DNA of 11,560 nucleotides from Rhodoferax sp. (lineage in GTDB: Bacteria; Pseudomonadota; Gammaproteobacteria; Burkholderiales; Burkholderiaceae_C): contig JAIPDA010000060.1 in NCBI GenBank assembly GCA_021737905.1, positions 1 to 11,560 of the forward strand. The letters run 5' to 3'. Shown piece after piece: positions 1 to 6,338 of the stretch (positions are counted from its first letter, which is position 1; every line of letters starts with the position of its first letter). The notes under the pieces are model-generated. The model saw only the letters and a list, made by a program, of their open reading frames with translations, had not been told where the DNA came from and did not search any database. The position numbers were made by a program, and so were the translations under genes.

Positions 1-11
1 TTGTGAACGCG

Positions 12-824
12 TCAGAAGGCCGGCAACTGCGCGAATTCTTGCAGCAGCGCGGCCAGCGCGCGGCCGCTGGCGTCCAGCACGGCGCGGCCTTTGTCTGCCG
101 TGGCCGCCGCCGCGTTGCCGGCCGCGCCGGCGGTATTCAGGTCTTGCGCAGCCCAGGCCAGCTTGACGCTGCGGCCGTTGCCGATGATCGAAAAATCTCG
201 CGCCCGCTGCCGGCTGGTGGACGCAAAGTTACTCGCCTGCCGCATGTCCACGCGCTCGGGGTGCAAGGCCAGCATCATGGAGGTTTCGACCTCGCCGCCG
301 TGCACGCCAAAGCGCTCTTCATCCGGGCCAAACAGCGCCTGCACCGCAGCCGGCAAGGGCAGCGCAAAAGTGTTGACCATGGCCACTGTCATGCCGCAAC
401 GCGCACGCAGCTCGCGCCCGACGATGTCCATGGTGGACACGTTGCCGCCGTGTGAATTGAGCAGCACCAGCTTTTGAATGCCGGTGCGCGACACACATTC
501 GCCCAGGTCCACCCAGGCCTGAATCAGCGTGGCCGCGCTCAGCGTCAGCGTGCCGGCAAACGCGGTGTGCTCCACGCTGCGGCCCACCGTTTGCGTCGGC
601 AAAAAAAACACCGGCAAGCCAGCCGGCAGATGCGCCAGCGCATGCGCCACCACGCCATTGACCAGGTCGGTGTCCACGCTCATTGGCAAGTGCGGGCCAT
701 GCTGCTCGGTGGCGGCCAGCGGCAACACGGCGATGCTGCGCGCCGCGTCGAGTTGCGCAAAGTCAGTGGTCTTGAGGTCGGCCCAGAAGCGGGACAAAGG
801 GGAAGTCATGGCCAATTCTGACAC
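12..824 (-). CDS. Creatininase-family amidohydrolase
   Basis: Encodes 270 residues, close to the usual length for creatininase/MftE-family metal-dependent hydrolases, which cleave cyclic or linear amides. The metal-site signatures are visible: ATEQHGPHLP at residues 38-47 with E40 and H42, D51 in SVDTD, NSHGGN at 123-128 with H125, and HGGEVETS at 175-182. In the family these residues bind two divalent metals. No signal peptide is seen, so it is probably cytoplasmic. The first codon is GTG at 824, with GGAG (835-838 on the plus strand) about 10 nt upstream. An in-frame ATG at 809 (MTSPL) is the alternative and lacks a clear Shine-Dalgarno. The gene follows the radical SAM gene on the same strand, separated by about 270 bp of hairpin repeats. 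The substrate cannot be told from sequence: creatinine, a mycofactocin-like peptide and other amides are all possible. Confidence 0.9.
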   Translation of the reverse strand: MSELAMTSPLSRFWADLKTTDFAQLDAARSIAVLPLAATEQHGPHLPMSVDTDLVNGVVAHALAHLPAGLPVFFLPTQTVGRSVEHTAFAGTLTLSAATLIQAWVDLGECVSRTGIQKLVLLNSHGGNVSTMDIVGRELRARCGMTVAMVNTFALPLPAAVQALFGPDEERFGVHGGEVETSMMLALHPERVDMRQASNFASTSRQRARDFSIIGNGRSVKLAWAAQDLNTAGAAGNAAAATADKGRAVLDASGRALAALLQEFAQLPAF

Positions 825-838
825 GGGTCATTTTCTCC

Positions 839-869
839 GTCATCCTCGCGCATGCGAGGATCCATCCCC
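839..869 (+). repeat. REP-like hairpin, type A copy 1
   Basis: GTC is followed by stem ATCCTCGC, loop GCAT, stem GCGAGGAT, then CCATC. The 8-bp stem is perfect. It starts one base after the CTCC that forms the creatininase Shine-Dalgarno. It is paired with a type B element on the opposite strand at 886-913. Confidence 0.85.
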
Positions 870-885
870 TTGCTCCTAACTCGCA

Positions 886-913
886 GATGGATTCCTGCCT
901 CCGCAGGAATGAC
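886..913 (-). repeat. REP-like hairpin, type B copy 1
   Basis: Read on the minus strand: GTC, stem ATTCCTGC, loop GGAG, stem GCAGGAAT, then CCATC. The frame (GTC, 8-bp stem, 4-nt loop, stem, CCATC) is the same as type A, with changed but still complementary stem bases. It faces copy A1 tail to tail across a 16-bp spacer. Confidence 0.85.
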
Positions 914-940
914 GAGAGAATGCAGAAATGCCGCCCCTCC

Positions 941-970
941 GTCATCCTCGAGCATGCGGGGATCCATCCC
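941..970 (+). repeat. REP-like hairpin, type A copy 2
   Basis: Same as type A copy 1 except for a left arm ending TCGA and a right arm GCGGGGAT, which gives one mispair and one wobble pair. The downstream CTTGCCCCT (971-979) also follows copy 4, so the repeated unit extends beyond the hairpin. Confidence 0.8.
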
Positions 971-984
971 CTTGCCCCTTCGGC

Positions 985-1014
985 GTCATCCTCGCGCATG
1001 CGGGGATCCATCCC
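985..1014 (+). repeat. REP-like hairpin, type A copy 3
   Basis: Left arm ATCCTCGC, loop GCAT, right arm GCGGGGAT (one G-U wobble), then CCATCCC. It is paired with the type B element at 1031-1081, repeating the A1/B1 arrangement. Confidence 0.8.
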
Positions 1015-1030
1015 AGGCCCCAAACTCGCA

Positions 1031-1081
1031 GATGGATTCCTGCCCCCCGATCAGGTCGAGGGCAGGCTCCGCAGGAATGAC
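1031..1081 (-). repeat. REP-like hairpin, type B copy 2 with 23-bp insertion
   Basis: The outer sequence matches type B copy 1 (GATGGATTCCTGCC at one side, CTCCGCAGGAATGAC at the other), but it is 51 bp instead of 28. The extra 23 bp add a second arm pair, CCTGCC/GGCAGG, extended inward by a partly wobble-paired CTCGA/TCGGG. The result is a longer hairpin rather than a disrupted one. Confidence 0.8.
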
Positions 1082-1090
1082 AACTACCCT

Positions 1091-1120
1091 GTCATCCTCG
1101 CGCATGCGGGGATCCATCCC
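1091..1120 (+). repeat. REP-like hairpin, type A copy 4, inside radical SAM 3' end
   Basis: Identical to copy 3 across the hairpin. Read on the minus strand it encodes DGSPHARG and the TGA stop (1092-1094) of the radical SAM gene, so the repeat forms the 3' end of a coding region. Confidence 0.85.
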
Positions 1121-2744
1121 CTTGCCCCTGGTTCACGTGCCGCCCCTGGCGCTGCGCCCGCGCTTCCCCGGCCGGCGTCAGCGGTTGCGCTATCGCCTGC
1201 AAGGCCTCGGCCAGGCAGGCCGGCTTGCCGCGTGCGCCGCTGGCCTGGTAGTCGGCCAGCAGGGCATCGCGCACCAAAGCTGGCGGCAAGCAGCGCTCGG
1301 TGCTCAGGTACGCAAACAGCAAGTCCACCAGTTTCTCGTAAGCAAATTCATGCGTCTTGCCCGTGGTGGCCCACAGCCAGTCGCTGAAATTTAAAAACGC
1401 TTCAAACGCCGCCACCGGCAAAGCCTCAGTGCCTTCCAGCAGCAGCGTGCGTGCCCGCATGAAGCGCCCCGAGTTGGCAACCATGTCCCAGTAGCGAGCA
1501 AAGCGCTGGATGCGCTGCAACGTGGCAAAGTCAATGGTGGAGTTTTGTAAGATCGTGTACGGCGTTTGCGGGTCGTAGACCATCGCAAAGTCGGCCGTGT
1601 GCCGCGTGATCGGTGTGCCGCGCAAGCGCTTCAAAATGCCAAACTGAATCTCATGCGGGCGCAAGGCGTAAAGGCGGTCAAAGCCAGCGGCAAAGCTGTC
1701 CAGCGTTTCGCCGGGCAGGCCAAAAATCAAATCGGCATGCACATGCGCCTGGCTTTGCGTCACCAGCCAGCGCAGGTTGTCGGCGGTCTTGGTGTTGTCT
1801 TGCTTGCGCGAAATGCGCTGCTGCACCTCGGGGTTGAAACTCTGCACGCCCACTTCAAACTGCAGCGAGCCGGCTGGAAACTGCACGATCAACTCTTTCA
1901 GCCGGTCCGGCAGGCTGTCGGGTACCACCTCAAAGTGCACAAACAAATCTGGCACGCCGCCGGCCACCTGCATGCGGTCTAAAAAAAACTGCAAGATGCG
2001 CACCGAATGCTCCACCTTCAAATTGAAGGTGCGGTCCACAAACTTGAAGTTGCGCGCGCCCCGCGCATACAGCGCGGCCATCTCGGTCATGAAGGCGTCC
2101 AGGTCAAACGCCCAGGCCGTCTTGTCCAGCGACGACAGACAAAACTCGCATTTAAAGGGACAGCCACGCGAGGCCTCTACATACAAAAGCCGCTTGGCAA
2201 TGTCGTCGTCGGTGTATTCGCTGTACGGGTAAGCCAGCGCGTCCAAAGGCGGTTGCTCACCGGCGATCACTTTCATCAGCGGCTGCGGGCCGTCGAGCAA
2301 AGCGCGGCAGAGTTTGGGAAAGCTCACATCGCCCCAGCCTGTGACCACATGGTCGGCCAGCCGGCAAATCTCTTGCGATTCGGTTTCAAAGCTGACCTCA
2401 GGCCCGCCCAGCACCACTTTGATGTCAGGCCGCAAAGCCTTGAGCAGCCGCAGCACCTGCGTGGTCTCCACCACGTTCCAGATGTAGATGCCCAGGCCGA
2501 TGACGCGAGGCTTGAGCGCCAGCAAGTCCTCAACGATTTGCGTGGGCCTTTGCTGGATGACAAATTCACGCAAAGCCGTTTGCGCCCGCAAGCCCGCGCC
2601 GCCATGCCGGTCCATGTTGGCCAGCAGGCAGCGCAAACCGAGAGAGGCATGAATGAACTTGGCGTTGAGCGTGGCCAGCACGATGGGCGCAGACGCCGGC
2701 ACGCCCGCTGGAGCGGCTGGGGTCAGCGGGGTGGGGCTTTGCAT
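1092..2744 (-). CDS. B12-binding domain radical SAM protein (DUF4080-type)
   Basis: Encodes 550 residues. An N-terminal cobalamin-binding-like Rossmann region runs over about residues 20-150 (LATLNAKFIHASLGLR near the start, VIGLGIYIWN at 81-90, VVLGGPEVS at 110-118). The radical SAM core follows, with CPFKCEFC giving C195, C199 and C202 for the 4Fe-4S cluster that cleaves S-adenosylmethionine. The GLPGE motif is typical of the core. The C-terminal third fits the DUF4080 tail of this family. The reaction is unknown; relatives are usually annotated only as B12-binding radical SAM proteins. The ATG at 2744 has no clear Shine-Dalgarno but sits a normal distance before the conserved LNAKFIHASLGLR. 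The last eight residues (DGSPHARG) and the stop lie inside a REP-like repeat, so the natural C-terminus has probably been replaced or extended. The creatininase-family gene lies downstream on the same strand. Confidence 0.92.
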   Translation of the reverse strand: MQSPTPLTPAAPAGVPASAPIVLATLNAKFIHASLGLRCLLANMDRHGGAGLRAQTALREFVIQQRPTQIVEDLLALKPRVIGLGIYIWNVVETTQVLRLLKALRPDIKVVLGGPEVSFETESQEICRLADHVVTGWGDVSFPKLCRALLDGPQPLMKVIAGEQPPLDALAYPYSEYTDDDIAKRLLYVEASRGCPFKCEFCLSSLDKTAWAFDLDAFMTEMAALYARGARNFKFVDRTFNLKVEHSVRILQFFLDRMQVAGGVPDLFVHFEVVPDSLPDRLKELIVQFPAGSLQFEVGVQSFNPEVQQRISRKQDNTKTADNLRWLVTQSQAHVHADLIFGLPGETLDSFAAGFDRLYALRPHEIQFGILKRLRGTPITRHTADFAMVYDPQTPYTILQNSTIDFATLQRIQRFARYWDMVANSGRFMRARTLLLEGTEALPVAAFEAFLNFSDWLWATTGKTHEFAYEKLVDLLFAYLSTERCLPPALVRDALLADYQASGARGKPACLAEALQAIAQPLTPAGEARAQRQGRHVNQGQGDGSPHARG

Positions 2745-2819
2745 GGGGGGATTATCGAAGCAAAGGCCGGCGCACTGATAGCCTGTCGATGGTGCTTAGC
2801 TTCAGAATGAGGGTTGCAC

Positions 2820-3542
2820 TCATCCGCTGTGTTGTACGAGGGAATCGACCAGCCTTTTGGGTCCAGTTACTACCGCGACTTCAGTGGTGACCTCTCCTGG
2901 TGCAGCGGGATCGCCCGTGAAAGCAATGCCGCCATAGAGTTGGATACGCCATAAGGTTAGCTCGCGCAGATCTACTGCTTGCGCACCCATATAGGTAACT
3001 GTTCCCTTTCCCAGATCCTCAACCACACGCGCAGCAGCATTCATAGAGAATATTCCATTGAAATATTTGGTGCCGGTCTTCGAAAGAAATAGTGCGCGAC
3101 TTTTCTGCTCAGGTTGTAGGTATACCTGCCAGTGAAACCAGGCAAGACCTCGGCCAATAAACTCGAAGAGCAAAAGAGTCTTTTCTGGATCGAGAGGCAA
3201 GGTCATCGCTTGCCGATACAAACCTTGTTCGAAATGCCAAGAGAGACCGCGCGCGGCTTTTAGCTCACGCACTAAGCGCAGGTTTTTAGCCAAGCGGCTT
3301 GGCACTTGCTCGATGAGGTTAGCCGCGGCTTCTGTATGTCTGCCGCCGAACGGCAGTAATGCCGTCAAGTAATGTTCGAGCTTGCTCTTATCGTTGTTAC
3401 ATAGGTCACACGTCGGGGCCTGTGGAAGTCGATCACGAGATCCTATCGTGAAGAACTCGCGCGCAAAGACGTGATCTCCGGTGACCGACGGCCGTTTGAC
3501 ACAGTAAACGCAGAGCTTACCCTTGAAGCGCTTTCCACTCAT
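2820..3542 (-). CDS. HNH-endonuclease-like / zinc-binding protein, function unknown
   Basis: Encodes 240 residues. The N-terminus carries an HNH-like arrangement: CVYC (C11, C14), DH at 23-24 in TGDHVFAREFF, and CDLCNNDKS (C45, C48) about 20 residues later. This matches the CxxC...DH...CxxCN layout of zinc-containing HNH (beta-beta-alpha metal) nucleases and related proteins. Residues 60-240 are not recognised; they hold a Trp/Phe-rich stretch (LAWFHWQVYLQ) and no membrane segment. The start at 3542 has no clear Shine-Dalgarno. The gene is the most downstream of three minus-strand genes in AT-richer DNA. It could be a DNA nuclease of a defence or mobile element, or a zinc protein that has lost catalysis. 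The family level is fairly clear, the function is not. Confidence 0.75.
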   Translation of the reverse strand: MSGKRFKGKLCVYCVKRPSVTGDHVFAREFFTIGSRDRLPQAPTCDLCNNDKSKLEHYLTALLPFGGRHTEAAANLIEQVPSRLAKNLRLVRELKAARGLSWHFEQGLYRQAMTLPLDPEKTLLLFEFIGRGLAWFHWQVYLQPEQKSRALFLSKTGTKYFNGIFSMNAAARVVEDLGKGTVTYMGAQAVDLRELTLWRIQLYGGIAFTGDPAAPGEVTTEVAVVTGPKRLVDSLVQHSG

Positions 3543-3613
3543 GCATGTCGCGCATCAGAGCGTATGCGGTAAAAGCGGCATTTGGTGCAAATTTTTAACT
3601 GCAGGGTTAAAGT

Positions 3614-4291
3614 TCATGGTGTTTTCTTTGCTGTAGCAGCGGCAACAATAGTTCCCATACGAACCCTTCTTTCTTCACGAGCAACGTACCATTCACGAAG
3701 TACAGTTTCGATGAGGCCAATTAGAAGTTCGGCTTCTTCAGGATCAACATCAATGATTATGTTGATGTCTTTCTCCATATGCGCACCGATATTCCCCAGC
3801 TTTCTAACTGCGTCGATAGCGTCCCACGTTAATGGGTCCACTCGCGGCTTGATATCGTCAATTTCGTCTACAAGCCGCCCTGGCTTTACACCCCAATAGT
3901 CTCGAATTATTCCTTGGAGGCACCTGCGTGCCAAGGTTGCAGATGCTTTAGGGCTTAAATCCCGAATAAGACTTGCTTCTTTGTAGTCTGCCAAGATCGC
4001 CTGGGGAATGTACGTAGGGAACACTTTTGCTTTTGAATTTGGCACTAAGCGCCACTCTTCGACTTTCGCGAGAAGGCGATCCTCGTAATGCCCTTCTGCA
4101 CTTTTATAAAGCTCAGTTTTCAAAGTGAATTGCTGACAATCTGGATTGGGACATACGATGAACTCCGATCGAAGCGTTCTGCGGCCAATTGCATTTTTAA
4201 TTACCAAAGAATGCTGCCTAATAGTGACTCGTCCCTCTGAGATGGTCACTGCGCGCTCGCAGTGCGGGCATGTCCAATTGAAATCATTCAT
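3614..4291 (-). CDS. DUF4145 domain-containing protein with zinc-ribbon-like N-terminus
   Basis: Encodes 225 residues. The N-terminus has CPHC (C8, C11) and CPNPDC (C47, C52), a likely zinc ribbon. Residues about 100-205 match the DUF4145 pattern: SPKASATLARRCLQGIIRDYWG, then LVDEIDDIKP, then the conserved KLGNIGAHM and a helix rich in acidic and hydrophobic residues. DUF4145 is a helical domain found alone or fused to restriction and other nucleic-acid enzymes; its activity is not established. The ATG at 4291 gives MNDFNWTCPHC; a weak GGA lies about 9 nt upstream. Base composition is clearly AT-richer than the flanking metabolic genes, suggesting acquisition. Gaps to its neighbours are about 70 and 154 bp, so co-transcription is possible but not shown. 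Confidence 0.85.
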   Translation of the reverse strand: MNDFNWTCPHCERAVTISEGRVTIRQHSLVIKNAIGRRTLRSEFIVCPNPDCQQFTLKTELYKSAEGHYEDRLLAKVEEWRLVPNSKAKVFPTYIPQAILADYKEASLIRDLSPKASATLARRCLQGIIRDYWGVKPGRLVDEIDDIKPRVDPLTWDAIDAVRKLGNIGAHMEKDINIIIDVDPEEAELLIGLIETVLREWYVAREERRVRMGTIVAAATAKKTP

Positions 4292-4445
4292 ATAAATTGT
4301 CCATTTGATGCGTGCTAACTTAGAACAACAATCGCTGCGCGCCTTTATCGAGCAACATTGAGCGAACGGGGAGCGAGGTCGTTTATAGATTGACTACTAA
4401 AATGCGCAGGTTTTCCAAGGCAAATGAGCATTACCCACAGCCCAA

Positions 4446-5111
4446 CTAGCCGCGCAGTAGGGCAGCAAGCGGCTTGAAGAGGTTGAGGATGTCGGCCGCG
4501 ACTGCGTTTGACGCCACACCTTCAATTAGGTTACGGAGTGTTTTCAGTGACTCGCGGATGATGCCGGTCTTTGGCTTGTTTGACTGCAGTTGAGCTTTCA
4601 GAGTTTGGATCTCCGCATCAGCTTCGGCCCTTGCTTCCGCCCCAAGTCCCAGAGCTCCCACTTCCGATTGCAGAGAAGTGACGAGTGCTTCAATCGCTGC
4701 CAGTTCGTTTTGGGAAATGGACATAGACTGCGTTTGAATACTGCCGTGCGATCCTTGTTGGATTTGCGATCCAACCATGCTTTGCACATGTAGAACATTG
4801 ACCACTGCTGGAAAGTAGTGCGTGGGTTCTTGCGGCTTTGACAGTGCGCGTTCCACTTCTTGCAGACCGGCATGGGTGATAGCGACCCCGCCGCCCATCG
4901 TTCGGTACATGGCCAACCCCTCGCCATTGAGGTATTCCATGGCGCGATTCGTATCGTCTCTAGTGAGACCAACTTCCGCACCCACTTCCCACATGTCCTC
5001 GATGACATGGTAGTCACCATCTGTTCTCTCGTAGAGACTGTTTAAAAAACGAAAGCGGTCGCTCTTCTTCTTTGTCAGTGCGTCCATAGCGGAATTAGTG
5101 GATGTTTTCAT
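4446..5111 (-). CDS. Winged-helix-like protein with Gly/Gln-rich segment and helical tail, unknown function
   Basis: Encodes 221 residues from the ATG at 5111; a GTG at 5117 would add two. Residues about 15-90 look like a winged helix: helices around FRFLNSLYERTDG and DDTNRAMEYLNGEGL, then a strand pair YRTMGGGVAITHAGLQEVE. Residues 103-129 form a beta-prone, low-charge stretch containing GSQIQQGSHGSIQTQ. Next come a helical, probably coiled-coil region (134-176) and a C-terminal helix pair rich in Leu and Ala (IIRESLKTLRNLIEG...ILNLFKPLAALLRG). No enzyme motif, membrane segment or signal peptide was recognised. It could be a regulator with an oligomerising tail, or an adaptor in an uncharacterised defence-like set. 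Inverted repeats at 5162-5197 lie just upstream and could be its operator. Confidence 0.7.
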   Translation of the reverse strand: MKTSTNSAMDALTKKKSDRFRFLNSLYERTDGDYHVIEDMWEVGAEVGLTRDDTNRAMEYLNGEGLAMYRTMGGGVAITHAGLQEVERALSKPQEPTHYFPAVVNVLHVQSMVGSQIQQGSHGSIQTQSMSISQNELAAIEALVTSLQSEVGALGLGAEARAEADAEIQTLKAQLQSNKPKTGIIRESLKTLRNLIEGVASNAVAADILNLFKPLAALLRG

Positions 5112-5117
5112 TGTCAC

Positions 5118-5440
5118 TTAATTAAAATTTAGACTTTAAGCGCAACAAATTTAATACAAAAAAACTATTTTATCTAAAGATATGACTTTAATAGTTTGCT
5201 TGCGCCCTAGCTGGTCACGGGCCTTTGTGTGCGGATTGGACTAATGGGGCCCGACACCCCAAAAACAAGCAAGGGCAATTCAGTTCACAACTCGCTTCGC
5301 GCCATACTTGCCCAGCCCATTACTGGTCTGGCCAATGACCTTAGAAAATTCTCCCGCCCTCCCAAGGGCCATACCAAAAATGCCAACATCGCAGCCCATC
5401 TGCTTTCCGATGAATGGTCATTTTCTGGGGCCCGCGCAAC
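5118..5440. other. Gene-free region between divergent genes
   Basis: The left part (about 5118-5200) is strongly AT-rich and probably holds the leftward promoter of the winged-helix gene. It contains the inverted repeats listed separately. The right part (5210-5440) returns to higher GC. It holds a short TGGGG/CCCCA inverted repeat (about 5244-5261) but no convincing gene, RNA or repeat. A 71-codon frame at 5229-5444 has no recognisable protein character. Confidence 0.5.
5162..5197. promoter_or_regulatory. Nested inverted repeats, candidate operator
   Basis: Outer arms AAACTATT (5162-5169) and AATAGTTT (5190-5197) are perfectly complementary. Between them TATCT-AA-AGATA (5171-5182) is a second inverted repeat, its centre about 3 bp off. 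The region lies 50-86 bp upstream of the winged-helix gene start, where an autoregulatory operator would be expected. No strong -35/-10 pair is obvious. Confidence 0.4.
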
Positions 5441-5884
5441 ATGAAATTTCTCTTGACGCTCTGCACCTTGTGCGCCCTGTCTTGGCCCAGCATGGCCCGG
5501 GACCTCACCATTGAGCTGCACTCGCCCGAATGGCTGACCAAGGCGCGTGAAGCCATTGACGGGAAAAACTACGACCTGGCCATCAGCGTGCTGACGCAAG
5601 CCGATGAAAAGCAATCGGCCGATTGGCACAACCTGATGGGCTTTAGCTTGCGCTTGAAAAGCCCGCCGCAGTTGGTACGCGCTGAGCAGCACTACCAAGC
5701 GGCGCTAGAAAAAAACCCGCTGCACCTGGGCGCTTTGGAGTATTACGGGGAGTTGCTATTATTGAAGAGAGATTTGGCAGGCGCCGAAACTATGCTCAAA
5801 CGCCTTGAAATGGCTTGCACTGCTGGCTGCGAAGAGCTGCGCGATCTGCAAAAAAGTATGGCTGAGTTCAAAGCCAAAAAGTGA
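5441..5884 (+). CDS. Exported TPR-like protein with C-terminal CxxxC
   Basis: Encodes 147 residues from the ATG at 5441; an upstream ATG at 5414 would add nine residues before a good signal peptide and is less likely. The N-terminus MKFLLTLCTLCALSWPSMA is a typical Sec signal peptide with probable cleavage after SMA, so the product is likely periplasmic. The mature part has TPR-like helix pairs: REAIDGKNYDLAISVLTQA (36-54), a degenerate unit around ADWHNLMGFSLRL, AEQHYQAALEKNP (81-93), and ALEYYGELLLLKRDLAGAETMLKRLE. The tail has C126 and C130 in ACTAGCEELRDL, which could form a disulfide or bind metal. TPR folds mediate protein contacts; the partner is unknown. It converges with the PemK/MazF-like gene. 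Confidence 0.82.
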   Translation: MKFLLTLCTLCALSWPSMARDLTIELHSPEWLTKAREAIDGKNYDLAISVLTQADEKQSADWHNLMGFSLRLKSPPQLVRAEQHYQAALEKNPLHLGALEYYGELLLLKRDLAGAETMLKRLEMACTAGCEELRDLQKSMAEFKAKK

Positions 5885-5933
5885 GCTTTGGGGCGGCGCT
5901 GGGGGGCTGAGCCCAACTGACTGACGTTAGCGC

Positions 5934-6338
5934 TTATTTACTTGCCGCAGCAAAAGCGGTGGCGGCCATCCTGACCATGCTTGGATGCAAGGTTCCGAGC
6001 TTGGGAGTTTGGCCATGCGGCGCATGGGGCGGGACTGAAAAGTACGCGTCGTTGAACGGAAGCTCCAGAACGTTTTTCAAGTCAAACTTGGTGTCGTAGC
6101 TCAGTCCTGCGCTGGTGTAGGCGGCAGGGTGCTCACTTTTTGCAATCCGGAACTCTCCGCCGTAAAGGCGGTCCGTCTTTTGGCTGGTCCCATACGCCAC
6201 GCTCACGAAGATCACGCCCGCATCGTCTGCTTTGGTCGAAACAATGAGGCCAGCGCGCGGCTTAGGTTTGGGGTGAATGTTGTCAGGGAAGTGGCACCAG
6301 ACGATTTCGCCTGCTGTCGGTTCCGGCCACCAACGCAT
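5934..6338 (-). CDS. PemK/MazF-like type II toxin
   Basis: Encodes 134 residues, a usual length for MazF/PemK-fold toxins, which are mostly sequence-specific mRNA endoribonucleases. The N-terminal GEIVWCHFPD (10-19), KPRAGLIVS (26-34) and VSVAYGTSQ (45-53) follow the family pattern of an opening beta strand, a conserved Arg before the strand that ends VxS, and a Thr/Ser after the next strand. R28 and T51/S52 are therefore candidate catalytic residues. The gene starts at 6338 in TGATG, sharing one base with the stop of the upstream antitoxin-like gene, as expected for translational coupling in a toxin-antitoxin operon. The sequence is divergent from classical MazF, so ribonuclease activity is inferred. 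A non-toxic relative is possible. Confidence 0.8.
   Translation of the reverse strand: MRWWPEPTAGEIVWCHFPDNIHPKPKPRAGLIVSTKADDAGVIFVSVAYGTSQKTDRLYGGEFRIAKSEHPAAYTSAGLSYDTKFDLKNVLELPFNDAYFSVPPHAPHGQTPKLGTLHPSMVRMAATAFAAASK

Noticed and set aside
827..837. Shared GGTCATTTTCT at 827-837 and 5417-5427 as a possible duplication or attachment site
   Set aside because: Only 11 bases match, flanks differ, and no integrase or other mobile-element sign is present.
839..1120. Possible CRISPR array
   Set aside because: The repeats are short hairpins in both orientations, spacing is irregular, two spacers contain the same sequence, and no cas gene is present.
852..1394. Plus-strand frames of 166-180 codons across the repeats
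   Set aside because: They translate the hairpin repeats (RMRGSIPLP-type strings) and then run antisense to the radical SAM gene; no protein character.
5229..5444. 71-codon plus-strand frame in the gene-free region
   Set aside because: No Shine-Dalgarno, no recognisable motif, and it overlaps the start of the better supported signal-peptide protein.
5904..5914. GGGC-TGA-GCCC hairpin after the TPR-like gene as a terminator
   Set aside because: The stem is only 4 bp and no T-run follows on either strand.
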